This document shows positions 9,498 through 18,513 of a stretch of DNA of 64,000 nucleotides, one piece after another. Below the pieces are notes generated by a model that did not search any database, had not been told where the DNA came from, and saw only the letters and a program-made list of their open reading frames with translations. The stretch is from JAGVSR01 sp033765145 (GTDB lineage: Bacteria; Pseudomonadota; Alphaproteobacteria; Rhizobiales; Hyphomicrobiaceae). Where the stretch lies: NCBI GenBank assembly GCA_033765145.1, contig JANRIH010000038.1:1-64000 (forward strand), in the 5' to 3' direction. Both the position numbers and the translations under genes were made by a program. Position 1 is the stretch's first letter; every line of letters begins with the position of its first letter.

Positions 9498-10514
9498 TTA
9501 GAAATCGCCCTCGTTGACTCGGCGAGCACTTGGCCGAACCGATGGTCCCACCTCAACAACAGGCATCTTCGTCGGGTGGATTACACCCTTCCATTCGCGG
9601 ATTCGCTTCATTCCCGGCAGCGACGGGAGCTTTCGAAAAAGTGCTGAGCCAGAAATCGGCTTGAGGTTTTCGTTATAGTGATCGAACCAGGGAAGTCCGG
9701 CGCGAGCGTAGTCTTCAGCAGAAACTGGCGTGGTCGGAACTGGTTCGCCTGTAACCTCACTCCATCCCTCAGAATTCAAGATAGTCACGAAGCAACGACG
9801 CGCGTGCTCCATATCCCAGGCATCGACACCATATTCGTCACGATAGACTTCTTGTCGAATGCGCCCCCCGGCCGCCAGACCCATTGGGGCGACGGCATGA
9901 CACACAAGAGGCTCAGCCAGACAGTACCGCACGAACCCATCTTGCCGGCGCTGACGCTCGGCGAGGAGCTTGCGATAGCGCTCGGCTTTCATAGGATAGA
10001 TGAAAATTTGGATGCCACCATGTTCCTCTTTTCCTGAAAGATGCTGTTCCACAGTTAGGCCAGAGCCCAGTGGCATGGCCACGAACTGGCGGACGATTCC
10101 GTCGGATGAAGCGTATCCGTCGAGCCAGGGCTGGCCCGGCAACACCACGTAATCCTGGGGATCGTCGACAAGTTCTGTCGACCAGGGTTTGCCGGACACG
10201 GCGTTGATTTTGCCTGTTCCGATCTTCACGGCACAGGGATAGTCAAGATCAAAACGGGTCTCGAAATTGATCCACATCGCTTCGGCTTGGTACATGGGAA
10301 AAATCACGCCGCCTCGACGCGACCACGCCTCTGGAACGCGATCTGAGAAGTCTTCGATGTGACGGAGGGGAAAGCGTCCTAATCCAGGTGGAAGAGGATA
10401 GACCTCGTCGCTGTCAGGAACCCGCAACGTGCGTTGAAGATTGAATGCCATCCGGGCGTCTGGATGGACCGCAGGGAACCGGACCTCCAAGTGATCGCTA
10501 TCAAGTGTGATCAT
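9498..10514 (-). CDS. Hypothetical protein (338 residues) in XRE-controlled operon
   Basis: I cannot name a family for certain, although the composition is clearly that of a real conserved protein. Notable blocks are VYPLPPGLGRFPL near residue 40, GGVIFPMYQAEAMWINFE near 70, and QIFIYPMKAERYRKL near 170, followed by a proline-rich C-terminal tail. There is no signal peptide or membrane helix. The start at 10514 is preceded by AGGAGAAAGGGAAA. It lies 40 bp after the XRE regulator gene, so it is probably the main product controlled by that regulator. A toxin or stress effector role is possible but unsupported by motifs. Confidence 0.7.
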   Translation of the reverse strand: MITLDSDHLEVRFPAVHPDARMAFNLQRTLRVPDSDEVYPLPPGLGRFPLRHIEDFSDRVPEAWSRRGGVIFPMYQAEAMWINFETRFDLDYPCAVKIGTGKINAVSGKPWSTELVDDPQDYVVLPGQPWLDGYASSDGIVRQFVAMPLGSGLTVEQHLSGKEEHGGIQIFIYPMKAERYRKLLAERQRRQDGFVRYCLAEPLVCHAVAPMGLAAGGRIRQEVYRDEYGVDAWDMEHARRCFVTILNSEGWSEVTGEPVPTTPVSAEDYARAGLPWFDHYNENLKPISGSALFRKLPSLPGMKRIREWKGVIHPTKMPVVEVGPSVRPSARRVNEGDF

Positions 10515-10554
10515 GTCGTTTCCCTTTCTCCTAATGACCTATCAATAGACTTGC

Positions 10555-10908
10555 TCACCACTCTCCGTCCCGAACCTCCCGGACAATGCGGAGAACTGCG
10601 TGGTCTGGAGCGTCGCGCAATTGGCGTAGGATTTGAGCGAAGAGTCCTGGCCGCTGCCGAATGATCTCCATGAGATCCCGCGAAACCTTTCCAGCAAGCG
10701 CCAGCAGCACGTCCCTGTCTTCCCCGAGTTCCTCCGCCAATTTCGAGATGGTTTCCTCAGAAGGTGGTGGAACGACTCCCCGCTCCACCTTGCTGAGATA
10801 TGCGGGCTCGACGCCAATGCGATGGGCCACCTTTCGAAGACTGTATCCAGTCTCGAGGGCGGCCCGGGCCTCCCGCAGTTCACGGATATGGCTTCCAAAC
10901 GGCGTCAT
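10555..10908 (-). CDS. XRE-family helix-turn-helix repressor
   Basis: A 117-residue protein with an N-terminal lambda-repressor-like helix-turn-helix at about residues 5-62. The recognition-helix region reads SLRKVAHRIGVEPAYLSKVERG. The C-terminal ~55 residues are helical (LMEIIRQRPGLFAQILRQLRD) and probably mediate dimerisation. It is first gene of the leftward operon with the 338-, 122- and 147-residue proteins. A perfect palindrome sits 6 bp upstream of its start codon between -35 and start, which points to autorepression. Such short XRE proteins often control toxin-antitoxin or defence operons; which one this is cannot be said. Confidence 0.9.
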   Translation of the reverse strand: MTPFGSHIRELREARAALETGYSLRKVAHRIGVEPAYLSKVERGVVPPPSEETISKLAEELGEDRDVLLALAGKVSRDLMEIIRQRPGLFAQILRQLRDAPDHAVLRIVREVRDGEW

Positions 10909-10914
10909 GTTAAC

Positions 10915-10934
10915 TGTGTACTACATAGTACACA
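10915..10934. promoter_or_regulatory. Perfect inverted repeat, probable XRE operator
   Basis: The sequence TGTGTACTA-CA-TAGTACACA has two 9-bp arms matching perfectly around a 2-bp centre. It lies 6 bp before the XRE start codon (10908) and 3 bp downstream of a minus-strand TTGACG (10943-10938), so it covers the spacer and -10 position. With 17-bp spacing the -10 would be TACACA and transcription would start at or next to the ATG, leaving almost no leader. The site is not seen elsewhere in what I scanned. Confidence 0.75.
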
Positions 10935-10996
10935 TTCCGTCAAGGGCGGGTAAGTTGGGGGGCGTGAGCTGGGCATCGCCGAGCGAGCCGTGAACG

Positions 10997-11026
10997 TTCG
11001 ACCTTCGCGAGAGTTCATGATATGTT
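10997..11026 (+). promoter_or_regulatory. Possible jetA promoter
   Basis: TTCGAC at 10997-11002 and TATGTT at 11021-11026 are separated by 18 bp. This is a reasonable but not strong housekeeping-type promoter, 75 bp upstream of jetA. An AGAGG ribosome-binding site lies at 11090-11094, 7 nt before the jetA ATG. Confidence 0.35.
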
Positions 11027-11101
11027 CTTAACAGTCGGGGCAATACAGCCGATTCGGGTTAGGACGGCTTCGAAAGTAACGAACAGGCGAGAGGCAGCCT
11101 G

Positions 11102-12580
11102 ATGGACTACCGGCAACTTCAGTCATTACGCGAGACACATCCCGCCTGGCGTCTCATGACAGCCGGCAACGCGGCCCTCATCGCAAGCTTCCTTCAGCGT
11201 GCGTTCGTGACACCGAACGTGCGAACGATGAGCGAAGCGGCGCTCGCTTCAAAGCTTGAGGACTACCTGTTTCACTTGCGCCGCACGGAGGGCGACGATG
11301 CCTTCCCGCGGGAAGCGACAAGCTACTTGGAGGATTGGGCCTCCGATCGGTCCGGGTGGCTGCGGCGGTACTACGCGAGCGACAGCGACGAACCGCTCTA
11401 CGACCTGACACCTGCGACCGAGCTAGCGCTCAGCTGGCTGCAAAGCCTCGGACCACGCACCTTCATCGGCACCGAGTCTCGGCTTATCACGATCTTCGAA
11501 CTGTTGCGCCAGCTGGTCGAAGGCACCGAAACAGACATCAAGGCGCGTATCGAGACGCTGCTGCGCCAGCGCGCAGACATTGATGCCGAAATCGCCAGGC
11601 TTCGCGAGGGGCGCATCGATATCCTGTCGCCGGCAAGCGTGCGCGACCGCTTCGCTGAGGTGGTCGCAACCGCAAGGAGCCTTCTGGCGGATTTCCGAGC
11701 GGTCGAGCACAACTTCCGCTCGCTCGACCGTGAGGTGCGCGAGCGGATCGCTGTCGCCGAGGGCGGCAAGGGCGATCTGCTGGCTGAGATCTTCGAGGCC
11801 CGCGATGCAATCTCCGAAAGTGATCAAGGTCGTAGCTTCACCGCGTTCTGGGATCTCCTGATGTCGGAGGCGCGGCAGGAGGAGCTCGAGGCCCTGCTCG
11901 CGAAGGTATTCGAGCTGGATGCCGTCCAGAAGCTTCATCCCGATCCGCGCATTCTCAAGATCCACTACGACTGGATCGCCGCAGGTGAGGTCACGCAGAG
12001 CACCGTTGCGCAGCTTTCCGGCGAGCTGCGGCGGTACATTGACGACAAGGTCTGGCTCGAGAACCGGAGGATTATGGAGATCCTGCGTGGTATCGAGCAG
12101 TCGGCCCTGTGGATTCGGAAGAATCCGCCACTAGAGAGCGTTGCCGCGATCGACGAGCTTCAACCCCGGATCGCTCTTGGTATCGATCGCCCCTTATTCA
12201 CCCCGCCGCTCAGGCCCGACATTGATGACACGGTGTCGCTCGGAGACGGTGCTGAGATTACTGCCGACGGCCTGTTCGATCGCGTCTATGTGGATAAGGC
12301 GCGGCTCAGAGATTCAATCCGGCGTGCCCTCCAGCGACGGAACCAGATTTCGCTCCATGAGATCGTCTCGGCTTACCCACTGCAGCAAGGATTGGCGGAG
12401 CTCGTCGCCTACCTTTCGATAGCGACGGAGGAACCCGGCGCGATGATCGACGAGGAGGCCAAGGAGACCATCTCCTGGACCGACCGTGAGGGTCTGATGC
12501 GGGAAGCGACCATGCCGCGCGTGATCTTCGGCCGAGCATCGTCCCGCAGCGACAGCGTCGTTTCAGGACGGGCGCCATGA
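11102..12580 (+). CDS. jetA: JetA, Wadjet anti-plasmid protein (DUF3375)
   Basis: A 492-residue protein with the DUF3375 layout, beginning with a helix-rich N-terminal domain (LRETHPAWRLMTAGNAALIASFL, read as two parts) and continuing through coiled segments at about 150-250. JetA is the kleisin-like/winged-helix subunit that, like MukF, bridges the JetC ATPase dimer. Its stop overlaps the jetB start by 4 bp (ATGA), as do the next two junctions, so jetABCD is one operon. Wadjet recognises closed circular DNA by loop extrusion and cuts it, protecting against plasmids. The ATG at 11102 has an AGAGG site 7 nt upstream. Confidence 0.95.
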   Translation: MDYRQLQSLRETHPAWRLMTAGNAALIASFLQRAFVTPNVRTMSEAALASKLEDYLFHLRRTEGDDAFPREATSYLEDWASDRSGWLRRYYASDSDEPLYDLTPATELALSWLQSLGPRTFIGTESRLITIFELLRQLVEGTETDIKARIETLLRQRADIDAEIARLREGRIDILSPASVRDRFAEVVATARSLLADFRAVEHNFRSLDREVRERIAVAEGGKGDLLAEIFEARDAISESDQGRSFTAFWDLLMSEARQEELEALLAKVFELDAVQKLHPDPRILKIHYDWIAAGEVTQSTVAQLSGELRRYIDDKVWLENRRIMEILRGIEQSALWIRKNPPLESVAAIDELQPRIALGIDRPLFTPPLRPDIDDTVSLGDGAEITADGLFDRVYVDKARLRDSIRRALQRRNQISLHEIVSAYPLQQGLAELVAYLSIATEEPGAMIDEEAKETISWTDREGLMREATMPRVIFGRASSRSDSVVSGRAP

Positions 12581-13191
12581 GCGCTGAAGGCAGCGACGAC
12601 CTCTCTGTCGTGCTGGTCCACCTCATGAGGGGGGTCGTCGAGCGCGACGGTACCCCGCAGGTCTGGCTGACGCTGATCGAGCGTCAATCGCGCGTGCGCG
12701 ACTACGTCTCCGTGATCGGCCTCGAACTTGAGGTCGATGAAGCAGAAGGTTACGCGTTCCTTCGACAGAAGCCCTCCCGGGAAGGCGAGTCGGAGTTGCC
12801 GCGGCTCGTATCCCGCCGGCAGCTAAGCTATCCCGTCAGCCTGCTCCTGGCACTGCTGCGTAAGCGGCTTGCCGAGCACGACGCGGCAAGCAGCGAGCCC
12901 CGCCTGATCCTGTCGACGCCGGAGATCGTCGATCTCGTGAGGTTGTTCCAGCCGGACACCGCGGACGAGGCGCGGCTTGAAGACCGAGTCGGTCGCGACA
13001 TCGCAAAAGTTGTCGAACTGGGCTTCCTTAAAGCGTTGAAGGGGCGCGAGGGCACCTATGAGGTGCGGCGCATCCTGCGGTCGTTCGTCGATGCCCAGTG
13101 GCTCGGCGCGCTTAACGAGCGGCTTGCCGAGTATGCTGCATACGGCCGCCATAAAGAGGATCGCGACGCGCCTCGGGAGGAGGCGCCATGA
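12577..13191 (+). CDS. jetB: JetB, Wadjet subunit (DUF4194)
   Basis: A 204-residue cytoplasmic protein of the DUF4194 family, equivalent in role to MukE. It shows paired winged-helix-type segments, for example YPVSLLLALLRKRLAEHD near residue 87 and IVDLVRLFQ near 117. JetB clamps JetA and JetC on DNA. The ATG overlaps the jetA stop (ATGA) and its own stop overlaps the jetC start. Length and order match type I Wadjet. Confidence 0.94.
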   Translation: MSAEGSDDLSVVLVHLMRGVVERDGTPQVWLTLIERQSRVRDYVSVIGLELEVDEAEGYAFLRQKPSREGESELPRLVSRRQLSYPVSLLLALLRKRLAEHDAASSEPRLILSTPEIVDLVRLFQPDTADEARLEDRVGRDIAKVVELGFLKALKGREGTYEVRRILRSFVDAQWLGALNERLAEYAAYGRHKEDRDAPREEAP

Positions 13192-16100
13192 ACGAGAGGC
13201 CGCTGCTGGTCGAGCCGACTTCAGCGCTGCAGCCGACGCGGCTGCCGGGAATGCGACTAATGGCGGTCGAGGTGCTCAACTGGGGTACCTTCGACAGCCA
13301 AGTCTGGCGGCTCGACCTTAATGCTGCCAATGCCCTGCTGACCGGCGATATCGGCTCGGGCAAGTCGACGCTCGTCGATGCGATTACCACGCTGATCGTG
13401 CCAGCTCACAAGATCGCCTACAACAAGGCCGCCGGCGCCGAGATGCGTGAGCGTGACCTGAGGTCTTACGTGCTGGGTCATTTTAAGGCCGAGCGCGGTG
13501 AGACCGGCCTGTCGGCGAAGGCGATCGGGCTCAGGACCCCAGGCAAGGCGTTCTCTGTGATCCTCGGTCGTTTCCGCAACAGCGATTTCGGGGATGACGT
13601 GACTCTTGCGCAGGTGTTCTGGTTCCGCCAGACCACCGGCCAGCCCGAGCGCTTTTTCATCGTCGCCCCAACCGCCCTGTCGATCAAAGAGCACTTCTCC
13701 GGTTTCGGTAACGACCCCGGCGCACTCCGCAAGCGGCTGCGCAAGCTCAAAGGCGTCGAGATCTTCGACAGTTTTCCCGGCTACGGCGCGGCCTTCCGGC
13801 GGTTATTCGGTATTGCCAACGAGCAGGCTCTCGATCTCTTCCTGCAGACCGTCTCAATGAAGCAAGTCGGAGACCTGACCGAGTTTGTGCGTAGCCACAT
13901 GCTGGAGCCGTTTCCAGTCGAGGTACGAATCACCCAGATGCTCGCCCATTTCGCGGACCTCACAGCAGCGCACGAGGCCGTGCTCAAAGCGCGCGATCAA
14001 ATCGAGCGGCTGACGCCGATCGTGGCGGACTGCGATCGGCTCGCCGCGCTCGACCTCGAGGTCAAGAGGCTCAGGGCCTGCCGAACAGCGCTTGGGCCGT
14101 ATTTCGGAGGATTGAAGTGCGATCTCCTGGACCGCCGTATTGCCGATCTCGAAGCCGATCTAGTCCGGCTGAGCGAGCGCATAACGAAGCTGAAGGTCGA
14201 GGTCGGCGAGGAGGAGCAGGCACGCGATGCCATCAAGCAAGCAATCTTTGAAAACGGTGGCAACCGCATTGCGAGCCTCGACCAAGAGATCGCGTCCAAG
14301 CGCTTGGTACTCGGTGAGCGGCGCCGACGCGCAGATGCCTATGCTGCGCCAGCGAAGGAGCTGGGCCTCGAAGGCGCGCGCGATGCCGATCAGTTCCTCG
14401 CGAACCTGGCAGAGGTCGAACAGCTGATAGAGGAGATCACCGCCAGCGAGGCGGAAATCCAGAACCGCGAGGTGGAGGTCCTCGTTCCCTTCAAACAAAT
14501 CAAGGAGACGATAGCCGGGATCGAGGCGGAGGTTCGCTCGCTCAAGAGCCGGCGCTCGAGCATCCCGTCGCAGATGCTGGAAGTTCGCGAACGAGTTTGC
14601 CGGGCCGTTACTCTCGAACCGCAGCAGCTTCCGTTTGCAGGCGAGTTGATAGAGGTGCGCGAGAATGAGGCCGCCTGGGAGGGCGCCGCGGAGCGCTTGC
14701 TTAGGCCCTTCGCCCTATCGTTGCTCGTCCCCGAAGAGCACTATGCAGCGGTCTCTCACTGGGTCGACGATACGCATCTGGCCGGCAAGCTCGTCTACTA
14801 CAAGGTGCCACGCACAGTGGGATCTATCCGCCACCGCGCCGCTCGAGAGGCCCTCTCGGAAAAGCTCCGCATCCGCAATGACAGCCCGCTTTACGGCTGG
14901 CTGGCACAGGAGATTGACAAGCGCTTCGACCACGTCTGCTGCGACAGCCTCGACAGGTTTCGCCGTGAGCCCAAGGCCGTCACGCGCGCCGGCCAGATCA
15001 AGGGGCGTGGCGAGAGGCATGAAAAAGATGATCGGTCGCGCATCGACGACCGCACGCGCTATGTTCTCGGCTGGTGGAACGAGGGCAAAATCGCCGCGCT
15101 TGAGGCCGAGAGCGAACGGCTCGCAACTGAGGTACAGGCGCTTGCGATAAAGATTGAGGCGCTACGCCAAGAGCGGCGTGCGGCTGGCCATCGGCTGGGA
15201 CTCGCTCGGCAGGTTGCGGCCTACCGCAATTTCAGCGACCTAGATTGGACTTCGATCGCAGGAGACGTCCAGCGCCTCAATGCGGAGCGGCAACAGCTTG
15301 CGGAAGGATCGGATATCCTCAAGACGCTCAATGCCCAACTCAGCGAGGCAGAGGCGAGGCTCGCCGAGCACCGGCACAGGTTGGAGGATGCTCAACGTAA
15401 TGAGGCGAGACAGCGAGAGCGTCGCGACCGCGATGTCGAGAGCCGCTCCGCAGCGGCCGAGACTCTCCAGTCCCTACCAGACGCGGAGCGCGGGGCGGTA
15501 TTCCCCACACTAGACGAACTGCGCTCTGAAGTACTCGGCGATCAACGGTTGACGATCGAGGGGGCGGACACACGGGAACGGGAGATGCGCGAGGCGCTCA
15601 CCAACAGGATCGACACCGAGGACAAGCGCATTCAGCGTCTGCGCGACAAGCTCACTGCGGCGATGCGCGACTATGCCAACAGTTATCCGATCGAGACACG
15701 GGAGGTCGATACATCGCCCGAGGCCGCCGGCGAATACAGAGAAATGCTTGTTGCACTCCGATCCGACGACCTGCCGCGCTTCGAGGCCCGCTTCAAGTCC
15801 CTCCTCAACGAGAACACAATTCGCGAAATCGCTGGCTTCCACGCTGGACTGCGCCGGGAGGAGCACGAAATCAGGGAGCGCATCGGTATTATCAACGGTT
15901 CCCTGCGCGATATCGACTATAACCCCGGTCGCTATATTGTTCTGGAGGCAGAGCGGACGGCCGATCGCGATATCCTCGACTTTCAGCAGGATCTGCGCAA
16001 ATGCACCGAGGGTTCATTGTCGGGCTCGGACGACACAGCTTACTCGGAGGCCAAATTCCTTGAGGTCAAGCTCATCATGGAGCGCTTCCGCGGCCGCAAA

Positions 16101-16583
16101 GATCTGACCGAGATTGACAAGCGCTGGACGCGCAAGGTCACGGATGTGCGCAATTGGTTCGTGTTCTCGGCGTCGGAGCGCTATCGAGCGGACGACACCG
16201 AGCACGAGCATTATTCGGATTCCGGCGGCAAATCGGGCGGCCAGAAAGAGAAGCTGGCCTACACCGTGCTGGCCGCCAGCCTCGCTTACCAGTTCGGACT
16301 TGATCCACAGGCCGAGCGATCGCGCGCCTTCCATTTTGTGATGATCGACGAAGCGTTCGGGCGGGGATCTGATGAATCGGCGGATTTCGCCCTACGACTC
16401 TTCCAAAGCCTGGGATTGCAGCTGCTGATCGCGACTCCCCTACAGAAGATTCACGTCATCGAGCCCTACGTTGCGGCCGTTGGCTTTGTCCATAATGAGG
16501 ACGGCAAGCGCTCAATGCTGCGTAACCTCACGATTGAGGAGTACAAAGCCGAGCAGCAGCGCCGCGCTGGAGTGGGCGAATGA
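13188..16583 (+). CDS. jetC: JetC, SMC-like ATPase of Wadjet
   Basis: A 1131-residue SMC/MukB/SbcC-type ATPase. Walker A TGDIGSGKST lies near residue 50-58. Two long coiled-coil arms follow, at roughly 270-430 and 630-870, with a hinge-like globular part between them near 450-600. The ABC signature KSGGQKEKLAY is near 1010 and Walker B FHFVMIDEAFGRGSD near 1047-1060. JetC dimers extrude DNA loops by ATP hydrolysis. All ATPase motifs are intact. It is third gene of the overlapping jetABCD operon. Confidence 0.96.
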   Translation: MNERPLLVEPTSALQPTRLPGMRLMAVEVLNWGTFDSQVWRLDLNAANALLTGDIGSGKSTLVDAITTLIVPAHKIAYNKAAGAEMRERDLRSYVLGHFKAERGETGLSAKAIGLRTPGKAFSVILGRFRNSDFGDDVTLAQVFWFRQTTGQPERFFIVAPTALSIKEHFSGFGNDPGALRKRLRKLKGVEIFDSFPGYGAAFRRLFGIANEQALDLFLQTVSMKQVGDLTEFVRSHMLEPFPVEVRITQMLAHFADLTAAHEAVLKARDQIERLTPIVADCDRLAALDLEVKRLRACRTALGPYFGGLKCDLLDRRIADLEADLVRLSERITKLKVEVGEEEQARDAIKQAIFENGGNRIASLDQEIASKRLVLGERRRRADAYAAPAKELGLEGARDADQFLANLAEVEQLIEEITASEAEIQNREVEVLVPFKQIKETIAGIEAEVRSLKSRRSSIPSQMLEVRERVCRAVTLEPQQLPFAGELIEVRENEAAWEGAAERLLRPFALSLLVPEEHYAAVSHWVDDTHLAGKLVYYKVPRTVGSIRHRAAREALSEKLRIRNDSPLYGWLAQEIDKRFDHVCCDSLDRFRREPKAVTRAGQIKGRGERHEKDDRSRIDDRTRYVLGWWNEGKIAALEAESERLATEVQALAIKIEALRQERRAAGHRLGLARQVAAYRNFSDLDWTSIAGDVQRLNAERQQLAEGSDILKTLNAQLSEAEARLAEHRHRLEDAQRNEARQRERRDRDVESRSAAAETLQSLPDAERGAVFPTLDELRSEVLGDQRLTIEGADTREREMREALTNRIDTEDKRIQRLRDKLTAAMRDYANSYPIETREVDTSPEAAGEYREMLVALRSDDLPRFEARFKSLLNENTIREIAGFHAGLRREEHEIRERIGIINGSLRDIDYNPGRYIVLEAERTADRDILDFQQDLRKCTEGSLSGSDDTAYSEAKFLEVKLIMERFRGRKDLTEIDKRWTRKVTDVRNWFVFSASERYRADDTEHEHYSDSGGKSGGQKEKLAYTVLAASLAYQFGLDPQAERSRAFHFVMIDEAFGRGSDESADFALRLFQSLGLQLLIATPLQKIHVIEPYVAAVGFVHNEDGKRSMLRNLTIEEYKAEQQRRAGVGE

Positions 16584-17791
16584 TTTGGACCACGCCGGCT
16601 GATGTCCGGGCCCAGGTCCAGAAACTTTGGGACAATGGCCGGTTGCTCTGCGATGCCGTCGGCGCTCTTGACGGCTCGCATGAGCTTGAGACGCACAGGC
16701 TCGGCTTCCCGTTGACGTTTCGATTGCGTGGACCCACCCCGCGCGAGCTTGCCACCCGCCACGATGAGGTCCGGGCCTGGATCAGGGAGCTAGAGGCCGG
16801 TTCACGCGTCGCCGTTGGTTTTGGCTACGACATCGTGTGGAGTGAGACGTCGAACCGCGTGGTCGGCCGCAACAGAATTCCCAGTTCGATTATCGTTCCG
16901 ACGCGGACCGATGCCCTGGCCCTCATCGGCCAAACCGAGACTGCGGGGCACTTCGCAGCCCTGGCTAAGAGCACCATCGACCGCTTCCCCGAACTGGGGT
17001 CATGGCTGCAGCAAAGACCACTCAAAGTTCTTGAACATGAAGGCGCCTGGGAGCGGATACTCGCAGTTCTTGACTGGCTTCGCGACAACCCACGCTCTGG
17101 ACGCTACGTTCGCGAAATCGACGTGCCTGGCGTCGATACGAAATTCATCGAGGTTCGGAAACCCTTGCTGGCTGAGTTGCTAGATCTCGTGCTTCCCGCG
17201 GCAGCCATCGACTCGTCGAGAAGTGGAAGCGCCGACTTTGAAGCCCGATACGGCCTCGCAGCGAAGCCCGCGCTGCTTCGGATTCGTGTTCTCGATCCCA
17301 ATCTGGCGATCCACGGCCTCACCGACCTGACGGTGCGCATCGAAGAGTTGGCACGCCTGGACCTCGCTGTAGAGCGCGTGCTCATTGTCGAGAACGAGAT
17401 CACTGGGCTCGCATTGCCCAACATGACCCGCACGGCTGTTACATTTGGCCTTGGATACGCGGTCGGTCGTCTCCGAGAGCTCGAGTGGCTGAGGGATCGG
17501 GAGACGCTCTATTGGGGAGACATCGACACAAATGGTTTCGCCATGTTGGACAGGATGCGGGCGATCCTCCCGGACGTACGATCACTGCTCATGGATCGGG
17601 ACACACTTATAAGGCATCAAGCGCACTGGAGCGCTGAGCTCACCCCTTATGTGAGTGCGCTCGATCGTCTGACGCCGATGGAAGCTAGCCTCTACGATGA
17701 CCTGCGCTTCGATCGACTTGGCCGCGCCATTCGCCTCGAACAGGAGCGCATTCCATTGCGCGAAGCTGCGGCAATTCTCGTGCACCGATAG
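16580..17791 (+). CDS. jetD: JetD, Wadjet nuclease (DUF3322 + TOPRIM-like DUF2220)
   Basis: A 403-residue protein. The N-terminal DUF3322 part (about 1-190) starts with WTTPADVRAQVQKLW. The C-terminal DUF2220 part is TOPRIM-like, with the acidic residues VLIVENEITGL near 268 and YWGDIDTNGF near 312, which fit the metal-binding Glu and Asp-x-Asp of the nuclease that cuts plasmid DNA. The start overlaps jetC by 4 bp. With JetA-C it completes a type I Wadjet system with no damaged gene. Confidence 0.94.
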   Translation: MIWTTPADVRAQVQKLWDNGRLLCDAVGALDGSHELETHRLGFPLTFRLRGPTPRELATRHDEVRAWIRELEAGSRVAVGFGYDIVWSETSNRVVGRNRIPSSIIVPTRTDALALIGQTETAGHFAALAKSTIDRFPELGSWLQQRPLKVLEHEGAWERILAVLDWLRDNPRSGRYVREIDVPGVDTKFIEVRKPLLAELLDLVLPAAAIDSSRSGSADFEARYGLAAKPALLRIRVLDPNLAIHGLTDLTVRIEELARLDLAVERVLIVENEITGLALPNMTRTAVTFGLGYAVGRLRELEWLRDRETLYWGDIDTNGFAMLDRMRAILPDVRSLLMDRDTLIRHQAHWSAELTPYVSALDRLTPMEASLYDDLRFDRLGRAIRLEQERIPLREAAAILVHR

Positions 17792-17875
17792 CAAAACCGA
17801 CGACGAAAAATCGATGCGTATCGGGGTGCTTCCAGTCGCCAGTGGCAACGACAGGTAAATCGGAAGAGGCGGCAT

Positions 17876-18477
17876 ATGGAGATTGCAGACGCAGCATCCA
17901 AACGGAAATCAGGTTCGGAGCTATTCCATAATGGAGAACGGCCGATCGGCGGTACGCTGCTGGAACTCTGGCAGTGGAGCGCATCAGATCTCGTCAGCAA
18001 TGCCACACGCGGTGTTCTTGCGGAATATATCGTCGCGCTCGCGCTCGGGGGGCCTGTGGAGCCGGTGCGAGGGGAGTGGGACGCGTATGATCTCAAGCTC
18101 GCGAAAGGGACCAGATCGAGGTAAAATCGGCTGCATTCGTGCAGACGTGGAAGCAGACGCGTCCCTCAACAATCATATTTCAGGTTGGCAAGCGAAGATG
18201 GTGGGATGCCGAGACCGGCATGTCTTCGAATGAGCCAGCGCGCCACGCAGATATCTACGTTTTCGCGCTCCTCCGGCATGAAGATCGGGATACTCTCGAC
18301 CCCCTCAATGTCGCGCAATGGGAGTTCTATGTTCTTCCGACTAGGGTGCTAAACGAACGAACGCGCAGCCAGCACTCGATTACTCTGCCTTCTCTGAGGG
18401 AGCTTTCGGGTGGCCCACGGACTTTTGAACAGCTTCGCAATGCCGTAGACCTTGCAGCGACGGGGTGGCCTCCATGA
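17876..18477 (+). pseudogene. Frameshifted PD-(D/E)XK-like small protein
   Basis: Two frames join into one ~200-residue protein. The first starts at ATG 17876, with GGAAGAGG 6 nt upstream, and runs to a stop at 18124. The second, +2 frame continues to 18477. Adding one base near 18112 restores WDAYDLKLAKGT followed by QIEVKSAAFVQTWKQ, a D...ExK pattern typical of restriction-endonuclease folds. The break falls exactly at that motif. It lies 84 bp after jetD on the same strand. I see no slippery heptamer that would suggest programmed frameshifting. A one-base assembly error is the main alternative to a real inactivating mutation. Confidence 0.65.
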
Positions 18478-18513
18478 GAGCTAGGTCAGACCACCGTCGA
18501 CATTGCACCGTTG

